A stretch of 64,000 nt of DNA. Source: Polynucleobacter sp. Tro8-14-1. Lineage in GTDB: Bacteria; Pseudomonadota; Gammaproteobacteria; Burkholderiales; Burkholderiaceae. Made by a program: the position numbers and the translations under genes. The notes under the pieces are model-generated. The model was not told the origin of the DNA, ran no database searches, and worked only from the letters and a program-made list of their open reading frames with translations. This document shows positions 17,934 through 32,657 of this stretch, one piece after another. The stretch covers positions 186,001 through 250,000 of the forward strand of contig NZ_JACVPX010000001.1 of the NCBI RefSeq assembly GCF_018881655.1. Direction: 5' to 3'. Position 1 is the first letter of the stretch. The number at the start of each line of letters is the position of its first letter.

Positions 17934-19046
17934 ATGATCCCGCTCAATTCTTCCTCAATCCCGTCCTCCCAGCCCAAGAAAGTCGTTATTGGCATGTCTG
18001 GGGGGGTAGATTCGTCGGTGGCTGCCTGGATGCTCAAAGAGCAAGGCTTTGAAGTTATTGGCCTTTTTATGAAAAATTGGGAGGATGACGATAACGACGA
18101 GTACTGTTCTGCTCGTCAAGACTGGCTCGATGTGGTTTCAGTCGCCGATATGATCGGAATAGACGTTGAAGCAGTCAATTTTGCTGCCGAATATCGTGAG
18201 CGCGTATTTGCTGATTTCTTACGCGAGTACGCCGCAGGGCGAACGCCCAACCCCGATGTCTTATGTAATGCCGAAATTAAGTTCAAGGCTTTCTTAGATC
18301 ACTCCATGAGTTTGGGTGCGGATGCTATTGCCACCGGTCACTATGCGCGCGTTCGTCATGAAGGTGGCAGGGTGCAGTTGTTGAAAGCTGTCGATGCCAG
18401 TAAAGACCAGAGTTATTTCTTGCATCGCTTAACGCAGCAACAATTGGCAAATGTGATGTTCCCACTTGGAGAAATTCCAAAAACAGAAGTCAGAAAAATT
18501 GCAGAGCAAATTGGTTTGCACAATGCTAAAAAGAAAGACTCCACCGGCATTTGCTTTATTGGTGAACGTCCTTTTAGAGAATTCTTAAATCGCTATTTAC
18601 CGCGCGTACCTGGCCCGATAAAAACCCCAGAAGGTAAAACAGTTGGCGAGCATATGGGCTTAGCCTTCTTCACCTTAGGTCAGCGCAAGGGTATTGGTTT
18701 GGGCGGCAGTCAAGATGGCAATGGTGACGCTTGGTATGTGGCGCGCAAGGATGTTCCAAATAACACTCTGTATGTAGCGCAAGGCCACGAACACCCGTGG
18801 CTATTGGCTAATCAGCTTGCTGCGATGGATGCCAGTTGGGTTTCTGGTGCTTCACCAACACCCGGAAATTATTCTGCTAAGACTCGTTATCGACAAGCAG
18901 ACTCTGCTTGTACTTTGAGTGCTGGTGCTGAAGCACTAAGCTTCGACTTAAGTTTTCCAGAAGCGCAGTGGGCTGTTACTCCAGGGCAATCTGCTGTCTT
19001 GTATGACGGAGATATTTGTTTGGGTGGCGGAATTATTTCTGCATAA
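17934..19046 (+). CDS. mnmA: tRNA-specific 2-thiouridylase
   Basis: ATP-dependent enzyme that thiolates uridine 34 of Lys, Glu and Gln tRNAs, taking sulfur through a persulfide relay. It has about 370 residues. The PP-loop [13 protein letters not shown] is at ~24-36, followed by [20 protein letters not shown], the two catalytic cysteines in [12 protein letters not shown] and [13 protein letters not shown], and [10 protein letters not shown] with a C-terminal beta-barrel. The ORF track begins with TTG at 17931; the ATG immediately after (17934) is the better start. TACAAT at 17890-17895 could be a -10 box. A strong bidirectional terminator follows. Confidence 0.97.
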   Translation: MIPLNSSSIPSSQPKKVVIGMSGGVDSSVAAWMLKEQGFEVIGLFMKNWEDDDNDEYCSARQDWLDVVSVADMIGIDVEAVNFAAEYRERVFADFLREYAAGRTPNPDVLCNAEIKFKAFLDHSMSLGADAIATGHYARVRHEGGRVQLLKAVDASKDQSYFLHRLTQQQLANVMFPLGEIPKTEVRKIAEQIGLHNAKKKDSTGICFIGERPFREFLNRYLPRVPGPIKTPEGKTVGEHMGLAFFTLGQRKGIGLGGSQDGNGDAWYVARKDVPNNTLYVAQGHEHPWLLANQLAAMDASWVSGASPTPGNYSAKTRYRQADSACTLSAGAEALSFDLSFPEAQWAVTPGQSAVLYDGDICLGGGIISA

Positions 19047-19070
19047 TCTTCATTAGCAAGTAGCAGATAC

Positions 19071-19102
19071 AAAAATGCCAATCAGTTTTGATTGGCATTT
19101 TT
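19071..19102. terminator. Bidirectional terminator between mnmA and the GST gene
   Basis: Perfect 14-bp stem AAAAATGCCAATCA / TGATTGGCATTTTT with a 4-nt loop (GTTT). It has T runs on either strand, so it should stop both the mnmA transcript and the convergent glutathione S-transferase transcript. Confidence 0.93.
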
Positions 19103-19120
19103 TATTCAGCGGCAAGTTAA

Positions 19121-19735
19121 TTAAGCAGCCGGTGGTTCGGTTTCAATAAAAGAAGGTCGCAGTAATAATTTTTGATACAGACGATCTAAATTTGGGTATT
19201 GGGTTTGCCATTTCACTTCTGGAAAGCGAAACAATAAATATCCGATTGCGCAACCTACGGCGATATCTGCCAAGGTGATTTGATTGCCGTGACACCAAGC
19301 ATTACCACCCAGCTGTTCAGACATTTGACGTAGGGCGTCATTAATCTTGCCCATCTGGCGGTCATACCAAGCTTGGCTTTGTTGTTCTGCTGGGCGCAAG
19401 GTGCGCTCTAAACGGGCCAAAATGCCGGCATCCATCACGCCGTCTGCCAGTGCCTCCCAGGTTTTCACGGCTGCGCGCTCACGGTTATCAGCCGGAATGA
19501 GCTTGCTGACTGGGCTTAGGCCATCAGCGTATTCGGCGATGACGCGGGAGTCATAAATAGCCTCTCCATCGTCAGCCATGAGGCAGGGAACCTTCCCCAG
19601 GGGGTTGGTAAGGGCTATTTTGGTGTCTGCAGCCCAAACATTCTCTAATTCGAGGTCAACATCGACCTTTTTCTCGTTAAAAACAATGCGTACTTTACGT
19701 ACATAGGGGCTGGTAAGGGATCCGATAAGTTTCAT
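19121..19735 (-). CDS. Glutathione S-transferase family protein
   Basis: Cytosolic GST fold of about 204 residues. The N-terminal thioredoxin-like domain has MKLIGSLTSPYVRKVRIV (Ser/Pro near the glutathione thiol), the cis-proline segment NPLGKVPCLMADDG, and DSRVIAEYAD (glutamyl-binding Ser). The helical C-terminal domain holds ITLADIAVGCAIGYLLFRFP, whose Asp is the fold-stabilising N-capping residue. The ORF track starts 51 bp earlier, but family members begin at MKLIGS, so 19735 is chosen. Substrate unknown. It diverges from purB and converges on mnmA. Confidence 0.9.
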   Translation of the reverse strand: MKLIGSLTSPYVRKVRIVFNEKKVDVDLELENVWAADTKIALTNPLGKVPCLMADDGEAIYDSRVIAEYADGLSPVSKLIPADNRERAAVKTWEALADGVMDAGILARLERTLRPAEQQSQAWYDRQMGKINDALRQMSEQLGGNAWCHGNQITLADIAVGCAIGYLLFRFPEVKWQTQYPNLDRLYQKLLLRPSFIETEPPAA

Positions 19736-19749
19736 GGGCTCAAGTATAG

Positions 19750-22562
<2,813 letters not shown>

Positions 22563-22576
22563 ACTAAAAGACTGAG

Positions 22577-23551
22577 TTAGACCCGTGCTCCGTAGTTGGG
22601 ATCATCTTTGCGGGCATCATCATCAGGTTTTTTATCGCCCCTCACTAAATCTTCACGTGTCACACCAAGCCACATGGCCAATGCAGCAGCCACGAAGACT
22701 GAGGAGTAAATACCAAACAAAATACCAATGGTCAGCGCTAAAGCAAAGTAGAAGAGCGTTGGACCACCAAAGACCAGCATTGCCAGGACCATCATCTCAG
22801 TACTACCGTGAGTGATTACGGTACGGCTGATAGTGCTTGTAATTGCGTTATCAATGATTTCACGAGTATTCATCTTGCGATATTTGCGGAAGTTCTCCCG
22901 AATACGGTCAAAGATCACCACAGATTCGTTTACTGAGTACCCTAGAACTGCGAGAACAGCCGCCAACACTGAGAGGGAGAACTCCCACTGGAAGAAGGCA
23001 AAGAAGCCCAGGATGATGACAACGTCATGTAAGTTCGCAATGATGCCGGCAAGCGCAAACTTCCACTCAAAGCGGAAGGATAGATACACCACGATGCCAA
23101 TGATTACAAAGATGAGTGCTTTTAAGCCGTCAATAGCCAACTCTTGACCCACCTGTGGGCCAACAAACTCAACGCGTTGCAATTTCACGCCAGTCGTTGC
23201 TGGTTCAAGCGCTTGCATCACTGCCGTGCTTTGATCAGCAGAAGAAATCAATTTGCCTTCAGCATCTTTTTGCAATGGTAGGCGAATCATGACATCGCGT
23301 GAGCTACCAAAGTTCTGAATTTGAGTATCTGCATAGCCCAGCTTCTCAACCTTGGTGCGAATGGAGTCCAAAGGCGCAGTTTGTGGATAGCTGACTTCCA
23401 TCACCGTTCCACCAGTAAATTCGATGGAGAGATGCAGGCCGTTATGCCAGAGGAAAAAGACTGCAGCTAAAAAAGTAACTAAAGAAATCGCATTAAGCAC
23501 CAATGCATGGCGCATGAAGGGAATATCTTTTTTGATCCGGAAAAATTCCAT
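22577..23551 (-). CDS. secF: Protein translocase subunit SecF
   Basis: Inner-membrane partner of SecD that uses the proton motive force to help pull exported proteins through SecYEG. The 324 residues have six membrane helices: the first at VLNAISLVTFLAAVFFLWH, then a periplasmic loop with SIEFTGGTVMEV. The conserved VGYSVNE/IVIFDRIREN-type block appears as VLGYSVNESVVIFDRIREN, followed by NAITSTISRTVITHGST. It starts 3 bp after secD ends and closes the queA-tgt-yajC-secD-secF cluster. Confidence 0.97.
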   Translation of the reverse strand: MEFFRIKKDIPFMRHALVLNAISLVTFLAAVFFLWHNGLHLSIEFTGGTVMEVSYPQTAPLDSIRTKVEKLGYADTQIQNFGSSRDVMIRLPLQKDAEGKLISSADQSTAVMQALEPATTGVKLQRVEFVGPQVGQELAIDGLKALIFVIIGIVVYLSFRFEWKFALAGIIANLHDVVIILGFFAFFQWEFSLSVLAAVLAVLGYSVNESVVIFDRIRENFRKYRKMNTREIIDNAITSTISRTVITHGSTEMMVLAMLVFGGPTLFYFALALTIGILFGIYSSVFVAAALAMWLGVTREDLVRGDKKPDDDARKDDPNYGARV

Positions 23552-23554
23552 GGC

Positions 23555-25414
23555 TTATTTCTCCTGTGGACGCCAAACTTGGCCGATAGCGAGTTTTTGA
23601 ATCTTCTTATGTCTGCCGTACCAGAGGTTAACAAGGCCACGTGAGAAGAAGACAGCCGAGAACATTGAAGTCAGAATACCTAAGCAGTGAACCACTGCGA
23701 AGCCTTTGATAGGGCCAGATCCAAATGCTAACAAGGCCAGACCAGCAATTAAGGTTGTTACGTTAGAGTCCAGGATTGTTGCCCAAGCTTTATCAAAGCC
23801 GACAGAAATGGCTGTTTGTGGTGAAGCTCCGTTACGTAACTCTTCACGAATACGTTCGTTAATCAACACGTTGGAGTCAATAGCCATACCCAGAGCCAAG
23901 GCCATCGCAGCGATGCCCGGCAAGGTGAGCGTGGCTTGCAGCATCGATAGCACTGAGATGAGCAAGAGCAAGTTCACCGCCAAAGCGACAACGGAGAAAG
24001 TGCCAAACAGTAAGTAGTAGACCATCATGAAAATCGCGATCGCAGTAAAGCCGATCAAGAGCGACTTAAAGCCCTTCTCAATATTTTCTGCGCCAAGGCT
24101 TGGTCCAATAGTGCGTTCTTCAATGATTTCCATTGGTGCCGCTAATGATCCAGCGCGCAAGAGCAGGGCTAAGTCATTAGCGCTCTCGGTAGTTGGCTGA
24201 CCAGTGATCTGGAACTTAGAGCCAAACTCACTTTGAATGGTGGCGATGGTGAGCACTTCACCTTTATCCTTTTCAAATAAGATCATGCCCATCGGCTTGC
24301 CGATATTTTCGCGAGTCACTTCTTGCATGACGCGACCACCAGCGGCATCCAGGGAGATGTTTACTGCTGGGCGTTGGTTTTGGTCAAAGCCAGCACTAGC
24401 ATCGGTAATGCGATCACCACTGAAGATGACTGATTTTTTAAATACACCCAAGCGATTTTCACCAAAGCGGAAAGTATCCATGCCTGGAGGAGGGGTTTCG
24501 CCTAAGCTGATGGTAGACGCCAAGGGGTCAGCTAAGCGAGACTCTAGAGTTGCTGTGCGACCGATGATGTCTTTGGCACGAGCGGTATCTTGTACGCCAG
24601 GTAACTGCACCACAATGCGCTCAGCACCTTGTTGTTGAATCACTGGCTCTTTAACCGCTAATTCATTGACGCGCTTATTGAGGGTGATGATATTTTGTTT
24701 GACGGCGTTATCTTGAATGGCCTTGAGAGCAGCTGGCTTAAATTCACCCACTAATTTAGGTAAAGAGCCATTGGATTTGATTAACCAAATGAGCTCAGGT
24801 TGCCCCGTTGTAAGTACTGCGCGCGCTTGATCTGCATCTTCGACATTGGCGAAGTTAATGGAGATAAAGTCAGCGCCACGTTCAATACCTTGATGCCTGA
24901 TGCTCTTATCGCGTAATTGACTGCGAATATCGCCTGCCAAGGAAGTCACTTTTTTCTGGACTGCCCCCTTCATATCCACTTGCAAGAGGAAATAGACACC
25001 GCCACGCAAATCAAGGCCTAGTGGCATTGGTAATGCATTGATTGCACTTAACCAGCCCGGTGTATTAGACAGCAGGTTTAAGGCAACAGTGTAGTTGGGA
25101 TCATTTTGATCTACATTTAATTTCTGCTGCAATAGATCGCGTGCGCGCAACTGAATGTCAGTGTTATTGAAGCGAACTTTGATCGAGCCTACATTGCCAG
25201 CGACTTCGAAGAAGAGACCGGTGTTATTAATGTTGGCTTCTGCAAGAATCTTTTCGACACGAGCCTGCGTTGCCAAATCAACCTTGATGGTTGGCTTGGC
25301 AGACGAGACTTGAACCGCTGGTGCCTCACCATAGAAATTGGGCAATGAATATAGTCCGCCGATCAGTAATGCAACGGCAATGACTAGATATTTCCAGAGA
25401 GGGTAGCGATTCAT
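23555..25414 (-). CDS. secD: Protein translocase subunit SecD
   Basis: Large RND-family subunit of the Sec auxiliary complex, 619 residues (E. coli 615). It has an N-terminal membrane helix (LVIAVALLIGGLYSLP), a large periplasmic P1 region starting with LGLDLRGGVYFLLQVD (~130-147), then AGSLAAPMEIIEERTIGPSLGAENIEKG. The C-terminal membrane half contains the conserved ALALGMAIDSNVLINERIREEL block, whose Asp is used in proton coupling. It lies between yajC (25 bp upstream) and secF. Confidence 0.97.
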   Translation of the reverse strand: MNRYPLWKYLVIAVALLIGGLYSLPNFYGEAPAVQVSSAKPTIKVDLATQARVEKILAEANINNTGLFFEVAGNVGSIKVRFNNTDIQLRARDLLQQKLNVDQNDPNYTVALNLLSNTPGWLSAINALPMPLGLDLRGGVYFLLQVDMKGAVQKKVTSLAGDIRSQLRDKSIRHQGIERGADFISINFANVEDADQARAVLTTGQPELIWLIKSNGSLPKLVGEFKPAALKAIQDNAVKQNIITLNKRVNELAVKEPVIQQQGAERIVVQLPGVQDTARAKDIIGRTATLESRLADPLASTISLGETPPPGMDTFRFGENRLGVFKKSVIFSGDRITDASAGFDQNQRPAVNISLDAAGGRVMQEVTRENIGKPMGMILFEKDKGEVLTIATIQSEFGSKFQITGQPTTESANDLALLLRAGSLAAPMEIIEERTIGPSLGAENIEKGFKSLLIGFTAIAIFMMVYYLLFGTFSVVALAVNLLLLISVLSMLQATLTLPGIAAMALALGMAIDSNVLINERIREELRNGASPQTAISVGFDKAWATILDSNVTTLIAGLALLAFGSGPIKGFAVVHCLGILTSMFSAVFFSRGLVNLWYGRHKKIQKLAIGQVWRPQEK

Positions 25415-25439
25415 ATTGAGATACTTTTAAACAAATAAA

Positions 25440-25766
25440 TTAAGCAGACTTCAGAGTGCCTTTTGGCAATACTGTAGTGATGGCACCTTTTTGCATGTGC
25501 ACTTCAGTGCCAGCAGAAATTTCAACGGTAACTATTTGGTCTTTCAATGCCGTTACTTTGCCCATGATGCCGCCAACAGTAACAACTTCATCGCCAACGC
25601 CTAATGACTCGAGCATTACCTTAGTTTCTTTTTGACGCTTCATTTGTGGGCGAATCATGATGAAGTACAAAACTGCAAACATCAAAATCAAAGGGAGAAA
25701 GCTCATCAAGCCACTGGAATCTGCGCCCGCTGCAGGAGCTTGGGCAAAAGCGTTACTAATCCACAT
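25440..25766 (-). CDS. yajC: Preprotein translocase subunit YajC
   Basis: Single-pass inner-membrane protein of 108 residues that associates with SecDF. It has one N-terminal membrane segment (LMSFLPLILMFAVLYFIMI, ~20-38), the hallmark RPQMKRQKE, then a small cytoplasmic domain (LGVGDEVVTVGGIMGKV). The region upstream, between tgt and yajC, holds a very stable hairpin. Function beyond Sec association is unsettled in the literature. Confidence 0.95.
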   Translation of the reverse strand: MWISNAFAQAPAAGADSSGLMSFLPLILMFAVLYFIMIRPQMKRQKETKVMLESLGVGDEVVTVGGIMGKVTALKDQIVTVEISAGTEVHMQKGAITTVLPKGTLKSA

Positions 25767-25872
25767 ACAAAACCTCCGTTAATTACCAATTAAAAACTGC
25801 GATATTTTTCGACCTTTAAACCGATGGCCGTAACCCGCAATTCTAAACTGTGTGGGGCTTTGGAGGTGATTT

Positions 25873-25893
25873 ACAGGGGGTTTTGCCCCCTGT
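25873..25893 (-). other. Very stable hairpin just after the tgt stop codon
   Basis: ACAGGGGG-TTTTG-CCCCCTGT: an 8-bp perfect stem (9 with the flanking T-A pair) with five consecutive G-C pairs, 7 bp after the tgt stop. No T run follows on the minus strand, so it is not a standard Rho-independent terminator. It may stabilise or process the queA-tgt mRNA, or lower readthrough into yajC-secDF. Confidence 0.6.
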
Positions 25894-25900
25894 AGGGCTA

Positions 25901-28101
<2,201 letters not shown>

Positions 28102-28131
28102 AGCATTACCATCAGGTATTAGATTTTAACG

Positions 28132-30195
28132 ATGACTACTAAACAAGCGCCAAGCACACTCCAAAAGATGGGTTTAGATACCCCTATGGCCCTTGCTTTG
28201 CACTTGCCATCCCGTTACGAGGATGAGACCGAGCTGCTCACTATCGAGGAGGCAATACATCAGGGTCGATTTAACTCCGCTCAGACTCAAGGTGCAGTTA
28301 TTCGTAATCAGGTCTTATTTAGACCCAGAAGGCAGATGATAGTCACTATTGAGGATGAAACTGAAACCTTAAATCTGCGTTTCCTGAACTTCTATCCTAG
28401 CCAGCAAAAACAAATGGCTGTTGGGGTCAATATTCGAGTCCGCGGTGAAGTGCGTGAAGGTTTTCAGGGTCCAGAGATGGTGCACCCTACGGTGAGAGCT
28501 GTCGCTCCAGATGCACCTTTGCCCGTTAGTTTGACTCCAGTTTATCCAGCAAGTGTTGGAGTCTCGCAAACCATTATTCGTAAGGCAGTGACACAAGCCT
28601 TGCGTGAACCAAGTCTGCAAGATAGTTTGGCTGAGTTCTTGCCCAAAGAACTGATGGCAGAGTTGCTACCAAGTCATGATTGGCCAAACTTGCAAGCGGC
28701 GATTACCTATTTGCATCAACCACCTGCTGATGCAAATACCCAAGCATTGCTAGAGCGTACTCATCCTGCTTGGCGTCGAGTGCAGTTTGAGGAACTCCTT
28801 GCTCAGCAAATTTCGTTAAAGCGTGCCCATGCGATTCGTCGGGAGCGGCATGCACCAAGCTTTCCAAGGGCAAAGAAACAAAGCCTTGAAGGGGGTTTGT
28901 TAAAGGTATTGCCTTTTAAATTAACTAATGCTCAAGATCGTGTTTGGTCTGAAATTAGTAATGATCTTTCTCAATCATTTCCGATGAATCGCCTTCTACA
29001 AGGAGACGTGGGTAGCGGCAAGACCGTAGTGGCTGCTTTAGCTGCAGCGCGGGTGATGGATCATGGTTATCAAGCAGCTATCATGGCGCCTACGGAGATC
29101 TTGGCTGAGCAGCACTACCTCAAAATGAAAGAATGGTTTGAACCTTTGGGGGTAAAAATCGCTTGGCTGTCAGGGAGTCTGAAAGCCAAAGAAAAACGAT
29201 TGGCGCAAGAAGTGATCGAGAATGGGCAAGCCCAACTCATTATTGGTACGCATGCTCTTATTCAAGAAAATGTGAGCTTTGCCAAACTTGGCCTCGCAGT
29301 GATTGATGAGCAACATCGCTTTGGAGTGAGGCAGCGTTTAGAGATTCAGCAACGGGTTGGCTCAGAATTGTTCTACTGCCATCAGCTGATGATGTCAGCG
29401 ACACCAATACCACGCACTTTAGCGATGACCTACTATGCGGACTTAGATGTCTCTGTCATCGATGAATTACCTCCTGGCCGAAAACCGATTGCTACCAAGG
29501 TAGTTAAAGCCAGTCGCCGTGATGAGGTGATCGGTGGTTTGCAAAGTTGGTTATCCAAGGGGTTGCAAGCGTACTGGGTTTGCCCTCTCATTGAAGAGTC
29601 TGAAGTGCTGCAATTGCAAACCGCAGTTGAGAGCTTCGAGCAACTGACGCAGGCTTTACCTGACTTCAAGGTTGGCCTGGTACATGGCAGATTAAAAGCA
29701 GAAGAAAAAGCGGCAGTCATGGCTGCCTTCAAGGCAAACGAGATTCAGCTCTTAGTGGCTACTACGGTAATTGAGGTTGGGGTAGACGTACCTAATGCGG
29801 CGTTAATGGTGATTGAGCATGCTGAGCGTTTTGGTTATGCCCAGATTCATCAATTACGCGGGCGCGTGGGTAGAGGGTCTGCGGATTCGGTCTGTATTTT
29901 GATGTATGCCGAACCACTTTCAATGGCCGCCAAGGAGCGTCTACAAACTTTACGTGAGACCTCAGATGGTTTTGTGATTGCTGAGCGAGATTTATCACTG
30001 CGTGGTCCGGGTGAATTATTGGGCGCAAAGCAATCAGGGGATGCGATGTTGCGCTTTGTTGATTTGCAACGCGACGCCTGGTTAATTGAGTTGGCTCAAC
30101 AGGCGGCTGAGCGCTTACTCGCTGAGCATGCAGATCTGGTAGAGCGTCATTTAGAGCGCTGGCTCGGATCTCGAGCTGAATTTCTGAAGGCCTGA
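28132..30195 (+). CDS. recG: ATP-dependent DNA helicase RecG
   Basis: Branch-migration helicase that reverses stalled replication forks and processes recombination intermediates. It is 687 residues: an N-terminal OB-fold wedge domain (~50-150), then superfamily 2 helicase motifs [14 protein letters not shown] (Walker A, ~286-299), [25 protein letters not shown] (DEQH Walker B), [15 protein letters not shown], and [15 protein letters not shown] with [11 protein letters not shown]-terminal segment has [18 protein letters not shown]. It is slightly shorter at the N-terminus than E. coli RecG (693). ubiA follows 10 bp later. Confidence 0.97.
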   Translation: MTTKQAPSTLQKMGLDTPMALALHLPSRYEDETELLTIEEAIHQGRFNSAQTQGAVIRNQVLFRPRRQMIVTIEDETETLNLRFLNFYPSQQKQMAVGVNIRVRGEVREGFQGPEMVHPTVRAVAPDAPLPVSLTPVYPASVGVSQTIIRKAVTQALREPSLQDSLAEFLPKELMAELLPSHDWPNLQAAITYLHQPPADANTQALLERTHPAWRRVQFEELLAQQISLKRAHAIRRERHAPSFPRAKKQSLEGGLLKVLPFKLTNAQDRVWSEISNDLSQSFPMNRLLQGDVGSGKTVVAALAAARVMDHGYQAAIMAPTEILAEQHYLKMKEWFEPLGVKIAWLSGSLKAKEKRLAQEVIENGQAQLIIGTHALIQENVSFAKLGLAVIDEQHRFGVRQRLEIQQRVGSELFYCHQLMMSATPIPRTLAMTYYADLDVSVIDELPPGRKPIATKVVKASRRDEVIGGLQSWLSKGLQAYWVCPLIEESEVLQLQTAVESFEQLTQALPDFKVGLVHGRLKAEEKAAVMAAFKANEIQLLVATTVIEVGVDVPNAALMVIEHAERFGYAQIHQLRGRVGRGSADSVCILMYAEPLSMAAKERLQTLRETSDGFVIAERDLSLRGPGELLGAKQSGDAMLRFVDLQRDAWLIELAQQAAERLLAEHADLVERHLERWLGSRAEFLKA

Positions 30196-30205
30196 TAATT
30201 ACCTT

Positions 30206-31069
30206 ATGAATTTAAAAGATCGTTTTATTTCTTACGGGTACCTAATCAGGCTAGATAAGCCAATTGGTACGCTATTACTGTTATGGCCTACGCTCTGGGC
30301 TCTTTGGTTGGCAAGCAGTGGCGTGCCTGATTTATCTATTTTGCTGATCTTTACGGTTGGTACTTTTTTGATGCGTAGTGCGGGCTGCGCAATCAACGAT
30401 TATGCTGATCGTGATTTTGATCGGCATGTTAAACGGACCCAAGGTCGCCCAGTCACGAGTGGAAAAATCTCCGGCAAAGAGGCTGTAGCCGTAGCTGGTA
30501 TTTTGGCACTACTCGCCTTTTTACTCATTCAGCCCCTGAACCTATTTACAAAGCAGTTATCCGTGCTTGCTTTGCTAGTAGCCTTCGTCTATCCCTTTAC
30601 TAAACGCTTTTTTGTCATGCCTCAAGCTGTCTTGGGTATTGCCTTTGGCTTTGGCATTCCGATGGCGTATGCGGCTATTTTGGATTTCATCCCCCTAGAG
30701 GCTTGGTTCTTATTTATTGGGAACATCTTTTGGGCGATTGCTTATGACACCGCTTATGCCATGGTTGATCGCGATGATGATCTGCGCCTAGGGTTGAGAA
30801 CATCGGCCATTACTTTTGGTCAGTACGATGTCGTCGCTATAGCAATAAGCTACGGGATGCTTTTTCTGAGTCAGCTATGGGTGGCGCAATTAGCCAACTT
30901 AAGCAATTATTATTTAGTGGGTTGGTTCGCTGCATTGGCTTGCGCAATCTATCACTTGAAGTTGGTTTCAACTCGCAATAGAGATAATTGCTTTAAAGCA
31001 TTCCGCCATAACAACTGGTTAGGCGGATTTTTATTTATAGGAATTGTGCTGGGTTTAGGTATTAACTAA
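30206..31069 (+). CDS. ubiA: 4-hydroxybenzoate polyprenyltransferase
   Basis: Integral inner-membrane prenyltransferase that attaches the polyprenyl chain to 4-hydroxybenzoate in ubiquinone synthesis. The 287 residues have about nine hydrophobic helices. The two Asp-rich metal/diphosphate-binding motifs are [19 protein letters not shown] (~71-89) and [21 protein letters not shown] (~185-205). It starts 10 bp after recG. Its last 4 bp overlap, tail to tail, the end of proC. Confidence 0.96.
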   Translation: MNLKDRFISYGYLIRLDKPIGTLLLLWPTLWALWLASSGVPDLSILLIFTVGTFLMRSAGCAINDYADRDFDRHVKRTQGRPVTSGKISGKEAVAVAGILALLAFLLIQPLNLFTKQLSVLALLVAFVYPFTKRFFVMPQAVLGIAFGFGIPMAYAAILDFIPLEAWFLFIGNIFWAIAYDTAYAMVDRDDDLRLGLRTSAITFGQYDVVAIAISYGMLFLSQLWVAQLANLSNYYLVGWFAALACAIYHLKLVSTRNRDNCFKAFRHNNWLGGFLFIGIVLGLGIN

Positions 31070-31935
31070 CTCTGGCCGAGTTCATCGCCCATCGTTTTGC
31101 CACGCTGACTGGCTGCATCAATCGCTTTTTCTAAAATTTCATGCCAACCTTGTTGTTTCATGACATCTAGAGCAGCAGCAGTGGTTCCGCCTTTTGAAGT
31201 GACTCTCTCGCGGAGAACGCCAGCGTGCTCATCAGAGTTATGGGCGAGCTGTGTAGCGCCTTCAAGAGTGGCATACGCCAGCTTGCGAGCCGTCTCTGTA
31301 TCAAGACCGAGCTTCTCTCCAGCAGATTGCATTGCCTCTAAAAATGCAAAGACATAGGCTGGGCCACTACCAGAAACAGCAGTTACTGCGTCCATCAATT
31401 TTTCTTCTTTTACCCAAACGGTTTGACCTACCGCATTACAAATGGTTTCAGCTAAGGCGCGGTCAGATTGATCTACAGCTGCATCTGCAAAAAGACCGGT
31501 AATCCCTTTACCAATTAAGGCTGGAGTATTGGGCATAGCGCGCGCACAGCGTGTGTGATCAAGCCAGCGACTCATATCTTTTAGGCGAATACCGGCAGCG
31601 ATGCTCAGAATGAGTGGGCCGGGAGCGCTAGCATGCTTAAGTTTAGATGCCAAACCTTTGGCGACGACATTGAAGTCTTGGGGTTTGATCGCCATGACAA
31701 GCACATTATTTTTAGAGAAGTCAAAAGAGATATGTTCTAAAGCGCTAATGCCTTGAACGCCAAAATCTTCGTGCAGCTTGAGGGCGGTTGTAGCATTTGC
31801 TTCTACAACAGAGATTTGATTGGATTCGAATCCACTAGCAAGAAGGCCGCTAATGAGGGCGCGCCCCATATTGCCGCCACCAACAAAGGTGATGTGCGCA
31901 TTGCTATTATTTTGTGCGATTTTGTTTGTGCTCAT
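31066..31935 (-). CDS. proC: Pyrroline-5-carboxylate reductase
   Basis: Last step of proline synthesis, reducing pyrroline-5-carboxylate with NAD(P)H. The 289 residues start with the dinucleotide fold [21 protein letters not shown] (~15-35), followed by [46 protein letters not shown] and the signature [17 protein letters not shown]. It overlaps the yggS stop by 4 bp. yggS-proC pairing is widespread in bacteria. It ends in a 4-bp convergent overlap with ubiA, leaving no room for a separate terminator. Confidence 0.97.
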   Translation of the reverse strand: MSTNKIAQNNSNAHITFVGGGNMGRALISGLLASGFESNQISVVEANATTALKLHEDFGVQGISALEHISFDFSKNNVLVMAIKPQDFNVVAKGLASKLKHASAPGPLILSIAAGIRLKDMSRWLDHTRCARAMPNTPALIGKGITGLFADAAVDQSDRALAETICNAVGQTVWVKEEKLMDAVTAVSGSGPAYVFAFLEAMQSAGEKLGLDTETARKLAYATLEGATQLAHNSDEHAGVLRERVTSKGGTTAAALDVMKQQGWHEILEKAIDAASQRGKTMGDELGQS

Positions 31936-32657
31936 TTGCTAATCTTATCGCGCTTCCCGAAAATGGCTGTACCAACGCGAACTAAAGTGCTGCCTTCAGC
32001 GATGGCGGCCTCTAAATCATCGGACATGCCCATCGAAAGGGTGTCAAAGAACTGGTAACCAAGTTCAGTGAAATGGCTGGCTTGTATGCGCTTGAAACAA
32101 TCTTGTACGGCTGCAAAAGCCTGGCGTTGCAAGGCAGGGTCTGGATTAGGTGCGGGAATTGCCATCAAGCCCCGCAGAACTAAGTTTGGTAAAGAGGTAA
32201 TAGCGTTACAGAGTTCTTCAACTTCAACCAGAGAAATGCCGCTTTTGCTCTCTTCCTCGCTAACATTGATTTGTACGCAAACCATCAATGGCGGTAAATC
32301 TGGAAACTCGCCACGTTGGGCGGATAGGCGTTCTGCAATTTTGAGGCGGTCCACACTATGAACCCAATCGAAGTGTTGGGCTACTTCTCTGGTTTTATTG
32401 CTCTGCAAAGGTCCAATGAAATGCCAGTTCAACCAAGGGCGTAATTTGGCTAACTTCTCAATTTTTTCAACGGCCTCTTGCACATAGTTTTCACCAAAAG
32501 CCGATTGACCAGCATGCATAGCTTCTTCAACGGCAGCGGCAGGAAAGGTTTTGCTAACAGCTAAAAGTTCAATATCTTCCGGCTCACGCTTTGCTGCTAG
32601 GGCAGCAAGTTCAATCCTTGCTCTGACTTGCATCAGATTGACAACAATGGAATTCAT
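31932..32657 (-). CDS. PLP-binding pyridoxal phosphate homeostasis protein (YggS family)
   Basis: Cytoplasmic alanine-racemase-fold protein that binds pyridoxal 5'-phosphate and is linked to B6 and amino-acid balance; no enzyme activity is established. It has 241 residues. The PLP lysine is in LLAVSKTFPA (~35), followed by FGENYVQEAVEKIE, WHFIGPLQSNKTR (~80-92), VQINVSEEESKSG, LRGLMAIPAP and LSMGMSDDLEAAIAEGSTLVRVG. Start and stop each overlap a neighbour by 4 bp (glcF before, proC after). Confidence 0.95.
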   Translation of the reverse strand: MNSIVVNLMQVRARIELAALAAKREPEDIELLAVSKTFPAAAVEEAMHAGQSAFGENYVQEAVEKIEKLAKLRPWLNWHFIGPLQSNKTREVAQHFDWVHSVDRLKIAERLSAQRGEFPDLPPLMVCVQINVSEEESKSGISLVEVEELCNAITSLPNLVLRGLMAIPAPNPDPALQRQAFAAVQDCFKRIQASHFTELGYQFFDTLSMGMSDDLEAAIAEGSTLVRVGTAIFGKRDKISK

